64,000 bases of DNA, from positions 1-64,000 of the forward strand of contig JAHHHV010000091.1 of the NCBI GenBank assembly GCA_019359155.1, read 5' to 3'. The position numbers were made by a program, and so were the translations under genes. Below, piece after piece: positions 33,623 to 42,856 of the stretch (the stretch's first letter is position 1; the number at the start of each line of letters is the position of its first letter). This stretch comes from Pegethrix bostrychoides GSE-TBD4-15B (GTDB taxonomy: Bacteria; Cyanobacteriota; Cyanobacteriia; Elainellales; Elainellaceae). The notes below the pieces were generated by a model, which saw only the letters and a list, made by a program, of their open reading frames with translations, did not search any database and was not told the origin of the DNA.

Positions 33623-35947
33623 CTAGTAACGCTCCCAGGGCGGCTGAAAGCCACGCTGCTGTAAAAAGCCCTCCTCAATTCGCTGCTGCTGCTGCGCCAA
33701 AGCGCGATCGGGATTTAGCTCCTGCATCTCTTCTAAGCGCTCTAATGCCGCTAGCCGATAGCCTTGCGCCACTTCCAGATCGATCAAGGCCACCTGCGCC
33801 AAGCGGTTGTTGGGTTCCAGTCCTAGCACCTGGCCATACAGATCTTGGGCACTGTCATAGCGCCGCTGCTGAAACCGCACGCCGCCCAGTGCCGTCAGGG
33901 CATCCACGTTGTTGGGGTCGCGCTCTAGCAATCGCTGATAGGCATCGCCTGCCTGCCGCAGATTGCCTTGGCTCTGAGCAAACTGCCCCTGCAAAAAGTA
34001 GAGGCTGGGGTTCTCCGGATCGCTGGCTGAGAGCTGGGCGAGGTAGCTTTCGGCAGCATCAGGGTCACGCTCGGCTAGCTGCTGCACATAGCGCAACTGA
34101 ATGCCCGTAGCGTTGGGATGATTCTCCAGCAGCGTTAGATAGAGCGACTCGCGGCTAGCGCTGGGCGGCAGCGCGGCCACCAGACTGTAAAGTTCGGGGG
34201 GGGTATCGCTGCTGGGACGGCGGCTGAGCCACTGGGTGAGCGCCAATTCTGCTTCGGTTTCCGAAATCAAGCCGGCCTGATAGGCCAGACTCGCCCGGCC
34301 CAGCGGCTTGGTCTGATCCTGCGGGTTGCGGGCAATCAGCTCGTCGTAGATCGCGACTGCTTCTGGTAGTCTGCCTTGGCTTTGGCGAACTCCCGCTAAC
34401 CCCTGCAAAGCGCTGTCCACCAGCTCTGGCTCAGCCGGGTTGCTGGCGATGATCGCCTCGTAGCGGCTGGCGCTGGCTTCTAGATTGCCTCGCTGTCGCT
34501 CTGCCTCAGCCCGCAGCAGCTCGCTGTAGAGCGGCGCAAACTCGCCGTCGCGGGTATTGGCGCTCGCGGCGGTGTAGCTCTGCAAGGCGAGATCGGCAGC
34601 GGCGTAGTCGCCCTGCTGCACGGACATCTGGGCAATTCGATAATAGAGGCGCGGTTCGTTGAGGTTGGACTGCGCCAGATATTCGTAGTAGGGCAGCAGC
34701 GAGGCATCGGGCTGGTCGAGCCGCACCAGCGCGCGCGCAATCACTGTCTGCTGGGAGCGGTCGGCAGGCAGCGGCTGGAGGGCAGCTTCGAGCCGGTCGC
34801 GCAGGGCAATCTCGGAAATCTGCCCTTGACTGCGCTGCAAGACCGCCTGTGAAATTTGCAGGCTGCGGTCATTGGGCTGCTGTTGCAACAGCTGGCTGTA
34901 GATTTCCAGGGCGTAGGCTTTGGCTTCAGGCTGCGGGAAGCCTCCCAGCACGTCGGCAATTTCTTTGCCAATCGCCACTGTCAGATAGTCTCGCTCCAGG
35001 GAGAGCACTTCTTCAAACAGCGGAATCGCCTGGTCGGTATAGAAATCATCGCCGCTGTAGCGACCAATCGCAATTAGCGACCGCGACAGAATCATCCGCG
35101 AGTCGCGCCGGCCCCGCAGCGGATCGAGAATTTGCAGCCCCGCCTCTGTTTGGCCGATTGCCGCATAGCCAATGCCTAGCTCGGCTCGCTGCCGAATCGT
35201 GATGCCGTCTAGCTCGCTAGATTTGGCCAACTCGCGCTCCAAGAGGGCCACAGCCTGCTCGGCTTGGTCTGTTTCACGCAGCACCACCGCATAGGCAGTT
35301 GCCGCTCCGCCCGTGATCTGGCCGCCCGTGGCTTGATAGCGCTCAAACAGGTCGAGGCTGATGTCGTAGTCACCGTTGTAGGCGTAAACCTGGGCGGCAC
35401 CGATCAGCACGTCGGGCGTGGGGTTATCGCGCAGCAGCGGCTCATAGTCGGCAATGGCGGCGACAAATCGCCCCTGATAGCCGTAGAGCAAGGCGCGTTG
35501 AGCCAATGCCTCGCGGTTACCAGGTTCTAGCTCCAAGAGCTGATTGAGCGCCGCAATGCCGCGCGGCTGCCATTCAATCCGAAAGCCGCCCAATACGCCC
35601 AGACTTTGCAGCGCAACGCGATTGTTAGGGTCGAGCGCCAGCACCTGCTCATAGGCAGCAAACGCCTCGTCAATGCGGCCAGCGCGGCGATAGGCAATCG
35701 CCAGTCCTAGCCTCGCCTCCACCGAGTTAGGATTGCTGCGGATGGCGGCTTGAAACAGCGGAATCGCTTGATCCACTAGCCCTTGATTCAGCAGACTGTT
35801 GCCTTGCTGGAGCGCTGACTGAGCCGCAGATTGAGCCGCAGATTGAGCTAGAACAGGCTGAGCCAGCAGCAAGACAGCAAGGGGCGTGCTTTGCAGCAGC
35901 GCCAGCAGCAGGCTAATTTTGGGGAATAGCAATTGCTTGAGCATCAC
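33623..35947 (-). CDS. Exported TPR protein of cellulose locus (BcsC TPR-like half)
   Basis: 774 residues: signal peptide (ISLLLALLQSTPLAVLLLAQ, cleavage after VLAQ), a repeated AAQSAAQSALQQG start, then TPRs through to about 760 (GNSLLNQGLVDQAIPLFQAA; ARLGLAIAYRRAGRIDEAFA; and many more). Typical BcsC is a TPR domain of this size fused to an outer-membrane beta-barrel; here the barrel is absent and the gene upstream, overlapping by 4 bases, is a barrel-type protein. I infer that the two together do BcsC's work. 3-base gap to bcsZ. Confidence 0.85.
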   Translation of the reverse strand: MMLKQLLFPKISLLLALLQSTPLAVLLLAQPVLAQSAAQSAAQSALQQGNSLLNQGLVDQAIPLFQAAIRSNPNSVEARLGLAIAYRRAGRIDEAFAAYEQVLALDPNNRVALQSLGVLGGFRIEWQPRGIAALNQLLELEPGNREALAQRALLYGYQGRFVAAIADYEPLLRDNPTPDVLIGAAQVYAYNGDYDISLDLFERYQATGGQITGGAATAYAVVLRETDQAEQAVALLERELAKSSELDGITIRQRAELGIGYAAIGQTEAGLQILDPLRGRRDSRMILSRSLIAIGRYSGDDFYTDQAIPLFEEVLSLERDYLTVAIGKEIADVLGGFPQPEAKAYALEIYSQLLQQQPNDRSLQISQAVLQRSQGQISEIALRDRLEAALQPLPADRSQQTVIARALVRLDQPDASLLPYYEYLAQSNLNEPRLYYRIAQMSVQQGDYAAADLALQSYTAASANTRDGEFAPLYSELLRAEAERQRGNLEASASRYEAIIASNPAEPELVDSALQGLAGVRQSQGRLPEAVAIYDELIARNPQDQTKPLGRASLAYQAGLISETEAELALTQWLSRRPSSDTPPELYSLVAALPPSASRESLYLTLLENHPNATGIQLRYVQQLAERDPDAAESYLAQLSASDPENPSLYFLQGQFAQSQGNLRQAGDAYQRLLERDPNNVDALTALGGVRFQQRRYDSAQDLYGQVLGLEPNNRLAQVALIDLEVAQGYRLAALERLEEMQELNPDRALAQQQQRIEEGFLQQRGFQPPWERY

Positions 35948-37587
35948 TGCGTCCTCCGGGGAATCAGGTCAAAGTCAGTGTGGATGCGGAATCCAGCCAT
36001 CGTTTCCGAGAATTCGTCTAGCACCTGGAAGGTCACGCCCAGCCGCAGGAAGTCTAAGATGCGGAAGTCGTAAAAAGCTTCTAGTACGTCCGGGTTATCG
36101 CCCTCGCGCAGCCGATGACTAGAAAGCAGTCGCCCATAGCCCAGACCCAGCCTGTCTCCCTCCATAAACAGATCCAGCAGATTGGCTCCAACGCTGTAGG
36201 TCGTGCCGCCCTCGTCAATATCTCGGTTTTCGTACCAGCCGTAGCGGGCAAATAGCCCCAGCCTGATTTCTGGGATAAAATATTCAGCGTTGATGCCGTA
36301 GCCATCTTCCCGATCGCCGTCCCGCAAACCAAAGTCGCCGTTGCTGCGCCGCTGCCCAAAGATTTCGTCAAAGCCTGTGTCGGCTCCAGAGTCAGTGCCC
36401 GTGACGTAGGTGCCGCGCAAAATCAGGTTGCCTAGCCTGCCGCCCAGCTCTCCGGCAAATCCGTTCAGCTCAAAGTCGCCAATGTTGCGATCTGATGAAA
36501 AGACAGCCGCTTTCGCTTCAATTTCGTCAATGATCGTCCAGTTCAGCACTGCAGCTTGACGTGAGCCGAGTCCTGCGGCGGAAAGCGCTGGATTGGTAGC
36601 AAAAACCGGGTTGAAAAAATGCGTAGCCGAATCTTTGGCAAAGCTGTTGCGGTCAAAATACGAAGTCAGGTCGAGTTGCCCCACAATCAGGCGCAGATTC
36701 GGATAGTTGGGCAGCGAGGCCACCGCGTAAAGCTCGTTGATTTCCAGACCGTTATCGCCGGGGTCGCTGATGCTGAAAACATCGCCCTCGGTGAAGTCAA
36801 GGCTGCCACCGACCTGAAGCTCCGGCAAGATTGGGTAAACGCCCGTCACCCGAAAGCGAGCGGAGTCTTCATCGCCTTGCAGCAGATAGACGGCCTGAAA
36901 CGTCAGCGAAGGCGGGGTTAGCGGTCGTCGCGAGCCTCCTGTTTCGGGTTGGCCTGAATCTGGCTGGCTGGCATCAGCAGGCCTGGTCTGAAGTTGCTCA
37001 GCCTGTCCAACTGGATTGGGTGAAACTGGACTGGGTGAAACTGGACTGGGTGAAACTGGACTGGGTGAAACTGGATTGGGTGAAGCTGGACTGGGTGAAA
37101 CTGGATTAAGCGACTGGGCAGGTGCTGAACCGAACGGCGAACTCTGAGCGACTGACCGATTCGGATGGGAGCGTGGGGGAATAGCCAGGTTGGTTGGGGA
37201 CGTAAAAAAGAATGGCTCGGCGGGATTGCAGTCAGCCAGACATTCTGCCGCGCTAACGGTGACTTCATTTGTGACTCCCGACCTAGGAGCAGCCTGAGTC
37301 TGAGCGGTTAGCTCTGGGCTAGACAGCTTAGTTGTAGCGACCGGCGGCAGAGGCGGCAGAGGTGGCGGATCAGCTTGCTGAACTTCCGAGGTGCTGATTA
37401 TGTCTTCTGGTAAAGCTTCTGGCACAGTTTCGAGCGCGCTGGCTGTCGACCGTTCCAGCGAGATAGCTTCCGGTTCGGCAAGCTGAGCGGCAGATGGAGA
37501 ACAGATGGCCACCAGTCCCAGGTAGACAACCCCAGAACTCAGCGTCATCCAACCGTTCCAAAAGACGGTTTTAGATAAACTGGGCAT
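35944..37587 (-). CDS. Outer-membrane porin-like protein with Pro-Ser linker, first gene of cellulose locus
   Basis: About 547 residues: export segment (about 10-35), unstructured Pro/Ser linker with tandem SPSPVSPSPV-type repeats (about 165-195), then about 320 residues of alternating amphipathic beta-strands (LTFQAVYLLQGDEDSARFRV, LQVGGSLDFTEGDVFSI, RLIVGQLDLTSYFDRNSF, LRLGVTFQVL) typical of OprB/porin-like barrels. The final residues are not the classical aromatic C-terminus. Overlaps the TPR gene start by 4 bases. Best guess is the outer-membrane exit of the glucan, replacing the BcsC barrel. ATG at 37587 preferred. Confidence 0.75.
   Translation of the reverse strand: MPSLSKTVFWNGWMTLSSGVVYLGLVAICSPSAAQLAEPEAISLERSTASALETVPEALPEDIISTSEVQQADPPPLPPLPPVATTKLSSPELTAQTQAAPRSGVTNEVTVSAAECLADCNPAEPFFFTSPTNLAIPPRSHPNRSVAQSSPFGSAPAQSLNPVSPSPASPNPVSPSPVSPSPVSPSPVSPNPVGQAEQLQTRPADASQPDSGQPETGGSRRPLTPPSLTFQAVYLLQGDEDSARFRVTGVYPILPELQVGGSLDFTEGDVFSISDPGDNGLEINELYAVASLPNYPNLRLIVGQLDLTSYFDRNSFAKDSATHFFNPVFATNPALSAAGLGSRQAAVLNWTIIDEIEAKAAVFSSDRNIGDFELNGFAGELGGRLGNLILRGTYVTGTDSGADTGFDEIFGQRRSNGDFGLRDGDREDGYGINAEYFIPEIRLGLFARYGWYENRDIDEGGTTYSVGANLLDLFMEGDRLGLGYGRLLSSHRLREGDNPDVLEAFYDFRILDFLRLGVTFQVLDEFSETMAGFRIHTDFDLIPRRTQ
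37011..37108. repeat. 15-bp tandem repeat coding the porin Pro-Ser linker
   Basis: Six copies of CTGGACTGGGTGAAA (37011-37100) with C/T and A/G variants plus a partial seventh. On the coding (minus) strand it reads Phe/Ser-Pro-Val-Ser-Pro style codons and gives the linker repeats. Copy number is expected to vary. Confidence 0.92.
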
Positions 37588-37858
37588 GATCACTCTCAAG
37601 TTAATTCAGGTTAATTAAAGTCACTGCTCTAAGTCATGGCTGCTGCCGCGTAACAGCCTACGCTAATGAAATTGCTGATGAAATTCAGGATGTCTTCAAG
37701 TTGTCTTCAGGTTGCCTCTAAATTGCTCTTAGTCAGAGGGCTGATCACCTGGCCAATTTGCTCTATTAAAGACCAATTTGCCCAAATTTGTTCAATATTA
37801 GGATTTAGCTGCAATCTGTCCCCCAATTTAGGCCGTCACTACGTTGATAAATAAGCTG

Positions 37859-38629
37859 ATGAATAATTTTCGCCGCACCTCCGCTCAACTCATGGCTCGT
37901 TGGATTCGCCCTAGCTCAGTCTGTATGGGGATGCTGCTGGTCTTGCTGACATCCGGCTGCCAGACCATCCCGGGCTGGCTGAACTCACAGTCCTCACAGT
38001 CCGTGACGCTGACCATTTCACAGGTCAGTCCCGGCACAGGCGGCAGCTACAGAATCTCAGGTAACAGCACGTTGCCGAACGCAACCCAGCTCACGGTGGC
38101 TGCAATTCGCTATTTGAATCTGGGCGCTAATGCCGCAGACTCGTCAACTCCACCGACCTACGTAATTCTCGATCGGCAAATGGCGGTGGTTCAGGCGGGA
38201 ACTTGGGATAGTCGGCTTAACCTCTGGCAACCTTCGGCAACTGGGCAGCTCCAAGAAACCTGGCAGACTGACTCAGCGACCTCAGCCACTCGTAGCTCTG
38301 TGATTCCAGATCCAAGCGTCACCTTTTTGGCAACGTTAGATCCGCCACGTCAGAAAGCCAATCTCAAACAGCAGATCGAGTCGCTGTCACCGATTGCTCA
38401 GACAGAACTCAGTCGATTTACGTCAGATGGTGAACTGTATATTCAGGCGAGTCAGGTGATGGCAATTCCTCCCCCTCAGAGTCATGCCGCCATTCCGAAT
38501 CGAGCTGCTCCCCAGCTCGTCTCGGTTCCGGTGACCAAACCTAGTGCCGACTCGACAGCCGATTCGACAGCTGCTGCACCAACTCGCTCCATTGATCAGT
38601 TAGTCTTACCAAACGCTATGTTTCGCTAG
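37859..38629 (+). CDS. Lipoprotein of unknown function
   Basis: About 256 residues. Signal peptide with a strong lipobox, VLLTSGC (Cys at about 28), after RPSSVCMGMLL. The mature part has an immunoglobulin-like/beta pattern (SVTLTISQVSPGTGGSYRIS) with an Ala/Ser/Thr-rich C-terminus (STADSTAAAPTRS, itself a short repeat). The ATG at 37859 (MNNFRR) is chosen; a TTG 15 bases upstream is possible. Divergent from the cellulose locus, sharing its upstream region. No family recognised. Confidence 0.72.
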   Translation: MNNFRRTSAQLMARWIRPSSVCMGMLLVLLTSGCQTIPGWLNSQSSQSVTLTISQVSPGTGGSYRISGNSTLPNATQLTVAAIRYLNLGANAADSSTPPTYVILDRQMAVVQAGTWDSRLNLWQPSATGQLQETWQTDSATSATRSSVIPDPSVTFLATLDPPRQKANLKQQIESLSPIAQTELSRFTSDGELYIQASQVMAIPPPQSHAAIPNRAAPQLVSVPVTKPSADSTADSTAAAPTRSIDQLVLPNAMFR

Positions 38630-38680
38630 CGCAAGTCGAAATTCATGCTCAGGCCTGTCTTGAGCATGTCTTAGGTCTGT

Positions 38681-39133
38681 TTAGGCAGAGGGCTTGAAAG
38701 CTACCTGATGGTCGTTTCGCAGTGGCTCTACGCCGAACTGCGACCTAGCCGAGCGCGGCTCTTCGGGCAAAAAGCGCTCTAGTCCGGCAGCTTGGAGTCG
38801 GCTAGGCGCAAATTTGAGAGTTTCAATCAGGGATTCTTTTTCAACGATTTGCTGCTGCAAGGCAGCCAGCTGCTCAGCAGAGAGTTTTGCCTGACGCGAT
38901 GCCTGATACCAGCGCAGCACGGCTAAATTCGTCACGCCTGCACCGATGCTGAGCGTTAAGGCCAAACCCAGGTAAGGGGCTGCTAAATCTTTCAATCGTC
39001 CTGTCAGAACAGGCCGTCCTTCAAACTGAATGGCTACGGATTTGGAGCCGAACGTTGCGAGCGGTAGAGTTGCTGCTGCAAATACTGTTCCGGCGAGCAG
39101 CACAGATGCAAACAGATGCCTATAAAAACTCAT
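38681..39133 (-). CDS. Hypothetical membrane protein with coiled-coil
   Basis: About 150 residues with two hydrophobic segments (FASVLLAGTVFAAATLPLAT; YLGLALTLSIGAGVTNLAVL) and a coiled coil (SAEQLAALQQQIVEKESLIE). The ATG at 39133 is favoured by a purine-rich AAGG upstream and because it begins the first hydrophobic segment. No family recognised. Confidence 0.62.
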   Translation of the reverse strand: MSFYRHLFASVLLAGTVFAAATLPLATFGSKSVAIQFEGRPVLTGRLKDLAAPYLGLALTLSIGAGVTNLAVLRWYQASRQAKLSAEQLAALQQQIVEKESLIETLKFAPSRLQAAGLERFLPEEPRSARSQFGVEPLRNDHQVAFKPSA

Positions 39134-39793
39134 ATCTTTACCTTGCGTAAATGGATCACCTGACTCAACTCGTAGACCTGAACCGATCAATCTAGGCTTC
39201 CGGCTCAAGATTTTTGCCTTCACCTCTAGATTTGGCGGCATTCGAGAGAACGCCGATGTTAAATTTTTGTCATTCTATCAACCGGGAAAACACTGAATTT
39301 CGAAATTCAGCATTCATACCTTTCGGGTGTTCAAGATTAGCTGTATCTTCAGTGATTTAACGTAAGGATTCTAGCAGAATACAAGTTTTTGTTTAAATTT
39401 TTGATGAATTTATCTGACTTTTAGTCCAGTTAAACAAGCTGAAGCTCAATAACCTGAATGATTTCTAGGCATTAAACCACTGGTGCATGGAGGGTTTGAC
39501 CTCTCTTGCCTGTATTTCCACTCAGACCATTTTTTGAACAATCTTTTTGGCCGAGGAGGTTCCGAGACAGCAGCACCGAAAATTTAACGATGCGTCATCA
39601 GAACTTCACAGCTTTCTGAAAATACCTAAGCTCTCTCAAAGTCCAGCCAGCCTAGCAGTTCAAATTAGGGGCATTGGCTAAATCCCCGCGCTCGCTCCCG
39701 ATCTCACGCGCAGTCTGGCTTAAGATTGAAAGCTAACGCTGATATGCCGGCTGATATACCTGTCGAATTTGTCTTAACTTCCCTGACCTTCAT
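39134..39793. other. Intergenic region, no features seen
   Basis: About 660 bases between divergent genes. Somewhat A/T-rich in the first half. I see no convincing gene, RNA or strong hairpin; a promoter search by eye gave nothing distinct. Confidence 0.45.
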
Positions 39794-40507
39794 ATGACTG
39801 ACAATTGGATGACTTCTAGCCACTGGATCATGGTGGCTTTGATTGCTGGCTTTGCAGTCGCTCACAGTGGCCTAGCCGCGCTGCGCCCGCAGGCCGAAAA
39901 GCGGGTTGGTGCGCGTCTTTATCGAGTCCTGTTTGCGCTGGTTAGCATTCCCTTTGCCACCGTCTTGATCCTGTATTTCATCCAGCACCGCTATGACGGG
40001 CTACGGCTCTGGAATCTACAAGGTCAGCCCGGTGTAGAGCCAGCCGTATGGATCTTGTCGGCTATTTCCTTCATTTTTCTCTATCCAGCCACGTTTAATC
40101 TGCTGGAAATTGCGGCCATTCAAAAGCCAGAAGTCCATCTTTACGAAGCGGGGATCATCCGGATTACAAGGCATCCCCAAATGGTGGGACAGATCATTTG
40201 GTGCATTGCTCACTGCCTCTGGCTAGGCACAAGCTTCATGATCCTGACCTCAGCTGGGCTGATCCTGCACCATTTATTTGCAGTTTGGCATGGCGATCGT
40301 CGTCTGCGATCCCGCTACGGCGAATCCTTTGAAATCTTGAAATCTCAAACTTCTGTGATCCCGTTTTTGGCTATCTTGCAAAAGCGTCAAACCCTGAAGC
40401 CGCAAGAGTTTCTGCGGCCTTCCTATGCTGGCATCGTCATTTTTGTGCTGATTTTTTGGTGGGCACATCCGGTTTTAATCCGTGCGTCAAGCGGCCTAGA
40501 CTGGTAG
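39794..40507 (+). CDS. NnrU/Z-ISO family membrane protein
   Basis: 237 residues, six or seven hydrophobic helices (MVALIAGFAVAHSGLAAL, LYRVLFALVSIPFATVLILY, and so on). RITRHPQMVGQIIWCIAHCL carries the histidine pair typical of NnrU proteins; the same family includes 15-cis-zeta-carotene isomerase (Z-ISO) of plants and its cyanobacterial relatives, which bind haem b. In this setting a carotenoid isomerase role is plausible but not shown. 48 bases before the thioredoxin gene. Confidence 0.85.
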   Translation: MTDNWMTSSHWIMVALIAGFAVAHSGLAALRPQAEKRVGARLYRVLFALVSIPFATVLILYFIQHRYDGLRLWNLQGQPGVEPAVWILSAISFIFLYPATFNLLEIAAIQKPEVHLYEAGIIRITRHPQMVGQIIWCIAHCLWLGTSFMILTSAGLILHHLFAVWHGDRRLRSRYGESFEILKSQTSVIPFLAILQKRQTLKPQEFLRPSYAGIVIFVLIFWWAHPVLIRASSGLDW

Positions 40508-40555
40508 CATGATCCCAAAGTAGAGATTAAATATTTCAATAGGCTGAGAGCTGTG

Positions 40556-40915
40556 ATGACAATAGCAGTAAGTCAACTGACCTTTAAATCAGAAGTTTTA
40601 GAGGCTTCCACGCCAGTTCTGGTCAACTTTTGGGCACCTTGGTGTGGCCTTTGCCACCTGACTCAACCGATGATGGCGGACTTGCATTCAGAATGGGGGG
40701 ATCAAGTCAAGCTAGTCAAGATTAACGCAGATGAAAATTTGAGTTTATCCAGCAGCTATCAGATCAAAACCTTGCCGACAATCATGCTGCTTGAGCGAGG
40801 CAAAGTTCTCTGTCGGCTGGAGAAATTTGGAAGGCGTGAGGACTTTTCTCAGGCTGTTAATGAACTCCAGCTGGCCCTAACGCAGGCTATGCTGGCCTGC
40901 AGCTGCCCAGCTTAA
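40556..40915 (+). CDS. Thioredoxin with WCGLC active site
   Basis: 119 residues, thioredoxin fold: LVNFWAPWCGLCHLTQPMMA and cis-Pro in IKTLPTIMLL. The active site is CGLC, not the canonical CGPC; the cyanobacterial TrxC group has this kind of change as I recall. C-terminal ACSC adds two cysteines. The ATG at 40556 is used (a GTG precedes it by one codon). Its stop overlaps the convergent kinase stop (TTAA). Confidence 0.88.
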   Translation: MTIAVSQLTFKSEVLEASTPVLVNFWAPWCGLCHLTQPMMADLHSEWGDQVKLVKINADENLSLSSSYQIKTLPTIMLLERGKVLCRLEKFGRREDFSQAVNELQLALTQAMLACSCPA

Positions 40916-42759
40916 AACACCAAATCCAGCCCCAAATCAGGCAGCGCAATGCCATAGAGCATACCTCGATCCAGTTCCCAAGTGGCAATCCAGAGCTGAT
41001 TTTGCCAGACTGCCAGGGCTGTGATTTGGGCAGGACAGTTGAGCTGACCAATCTGCTGCCCCGTTTGATCCAGAAATACCAGCCTGCCGCTGGCTGCCGC
41101 TAGGATGTAGCCCCAGTCAGCGGCCACCAAAAACTGCGGCGAGATTTCGACCCAGATCCGCCTGATCCGATAGGGCTTCAGGTCGAGCAGCAGCACTGTC
41201 CCGGCACAGTCATCGGTTGCCAACAGGCGGTAGGGGATGGGGGTGAGGCTAAGCTGGCACAGCGCTAAAGGGATGGTCAGGCTGCCCAGGTAGCCGCCGC
41301 GTCGGGTGATTAAGCTAACGGCCGTGGCACTGCCCTGCCGATTGCTAGATTGGCTGAACAAAGCCAAATAGCGCCGATCTAGCGCCAGCATCTCCAGATA
41401 TTCACCGCCCGTGACTGGAATAGCGGCTGATGCTATCCAAGCTGGAGCTGCCTCAGGTAGCCGCCGAAACGTCAGCTGCCGGGGCAGCCTAGATCTGCTA
41501 GGAGATGCATCAGGAGAATCTTCGGTTTTTAGCAGCGCCATCCACCTACCCGTTGGGTCGATGGCCACAGCTCGATCTTGTGCCCAGCTATCGATCACTT
41601 GCAGTCTAGCTGCTGGCTCAGCGGCGCTCAGCAGCCCCAGCGACCGCCCCATCACAACAAAGCAACCCTGTGGCCGCACCAAAAGCTGCCGGACTGGCGC
41701 GGGAGCCACACCATGCGTCTGCAACTGTAGCGCCGTCCCTCTGCTGTCGGTTGATATCCAACAGTCGATTTGGGTCGTAGTAGCCTGCCAAAGCCAGCCT
41801 GAGGTGGGGTTCTGAGATGCTGGCTGAGACGCCGCCAATCGGATAATAGCCTGCTCAAGCGGCTGTTGAGTCGTCGGCTTGAACTGACAGGAGGGCGGTG
41901 CAATAACTGTAGAAAATAGCGGGGGTTTGAGAGTAGCTCCGGTGGCTCCAGATAGATCTGCATCCTGGGCGAACTGCAAAGCTTCTAGCATCTCTGCTGC
42001 TGAGAGAAACCGTCGCCGAGCGAGCTTTTGCAGCGCTTTGGCAATCACGGGCTTCCAGATGGGCAGCAGGCTATCCGGCATCTGCAAGGGACGGTTGAGG
42101 TGCGCTGACCTCAGTTCTGCTGGCGTACCTGAAAACGGGCGATAGCCAGTCATCAGCTCAAACATCAAAATGCCGACCGAGTACAGGTCAGAGGCTGCTG
42201 AATACTGGCCGTAGAACCGCTCCGGAGCCATATAGGCGGGTGAACCTGTCACACCTTCCTGCACCTTGATTTCCTGGCTGAGCCGCGCAATCCCAAAATC
42301 TGAAATCCGAGCCGTCCAGCCTTGCGGATCTAACTGTACCAGAATGTTTTCCGGCTTGATATCGCAATGCACAATGCCGCGACTGTGAGCATGATCGAGT
42401 CCGGCGAGCAGATCTTTTACCAGGCTGATGGCATGGGGCAGGCTGAGCCGACTCTCTTCAGCCATCAGCCCGCGCATCGTACCGCCTTCGCAGTAGTCCA
42501 TGACGAGATAGCGCCCGGTAGAAGTATGCTCTAGAGCGCGACAGGTCACAATATTCGGGTGCTGCAAACTCAGCAGGAACCGCAGCTCTCGCAGAAACTT
42601 ATGGGTTGGGAAGCGATCATGCTCCAGATTTTTCAGCGCCACAAGCTGGCCAGTTGGCCGATGCAGCGCACAAAAGACTTGGCCAAACTGACCCTGCCCG
42701 ACCAAACCTAGGAGGCGATATTTTGAGCGCCTTAATTCAACTCCGGCTGGATGTCGCAC
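40912..42759 (-). CDS. Ser/Thr protein kinase with C-terminal propeller-like domain (SpkG-like)
   Basis: 615 residues. Kinase domain (about 10-270): glycine loop GLVGQGQFGQVF, VALKNLEH Lys, catalytic loop VHCDIKPENILV (Cys instead of Arg before Asp, so a non-RD kinase), DFGIARL, and GSPAYMAPERF. Then a non-kinase region of about 340 residues with beta-propeller-like blades (GCFVVMGRSLGLLSA, RWMALLKTED, YLGSLTIPLALC, RLVFLDQTGQ). It lies at the end of the PAP-like cluster, where Synechocystis has Slr0152/SpkG; same order here supports orthology. Likely the signalling output of that cluster. Confidence 0.88.
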   Translation of the reverse strand: MRHPAGVELRRSKYRLLGLVGQGQFGQVFCALHRPTGQLVALKNLEHDRFPTHKFLRELRFLLSLQHPNIVTCRALEHTSTGRYLVMDYCEGGTMRGLMAEESRLSLPHAISLVKDLLAGLDHAHSRGIVHCDIKPENILVQLDPQGWTARISDFGIARLSQEIKVQEGVTGSPAYMAPERFYGQYSAASDLYSVGILMFELMTGYRPFSGTPAELRSAHLNRPLQMPDSLLPIWKPVIAKALQKLARRRFLSAAEMLEALQFAQDADLSGATGATLKPPLFSTVIAPPSCQFKPTTQQPLEQAIIRLAASQPASQNPTSGWLWQATTTQIDCWISTDSRGTALQLQTHGVAPAPVRQLLVRPQGCFVVMGRSLGLLSAAEPAARLQVIDSWAQDRAVAIDPTGRWMALLKTEDSPDASPSRSRLPRQLTFRRLPEAAPAWIASAAIPVTGGEYLEMLALDRRYLALFSQSSNRQGSATAVSLITRRGGYLGSLTIPLALCQLSLTPIPYRLLATDDCAGTVLLLDLKPYRIRRIWVEISPQFLVAADWGYILAAASGRLVFLDQTGQQIGQLNCPAQITALAVWQNQLWIATWELDRGMLYGIALPDLGLDLVF

Positions 42760-42856
42760 GGGATCTACAGGGTGCTAATCAGACCTTCTTCGGCATTGGG
42801 CTGATGGCTATCCCCAAACACAGCGATCTCACAGGCGAGCCGTCAGCTTATGGGCC

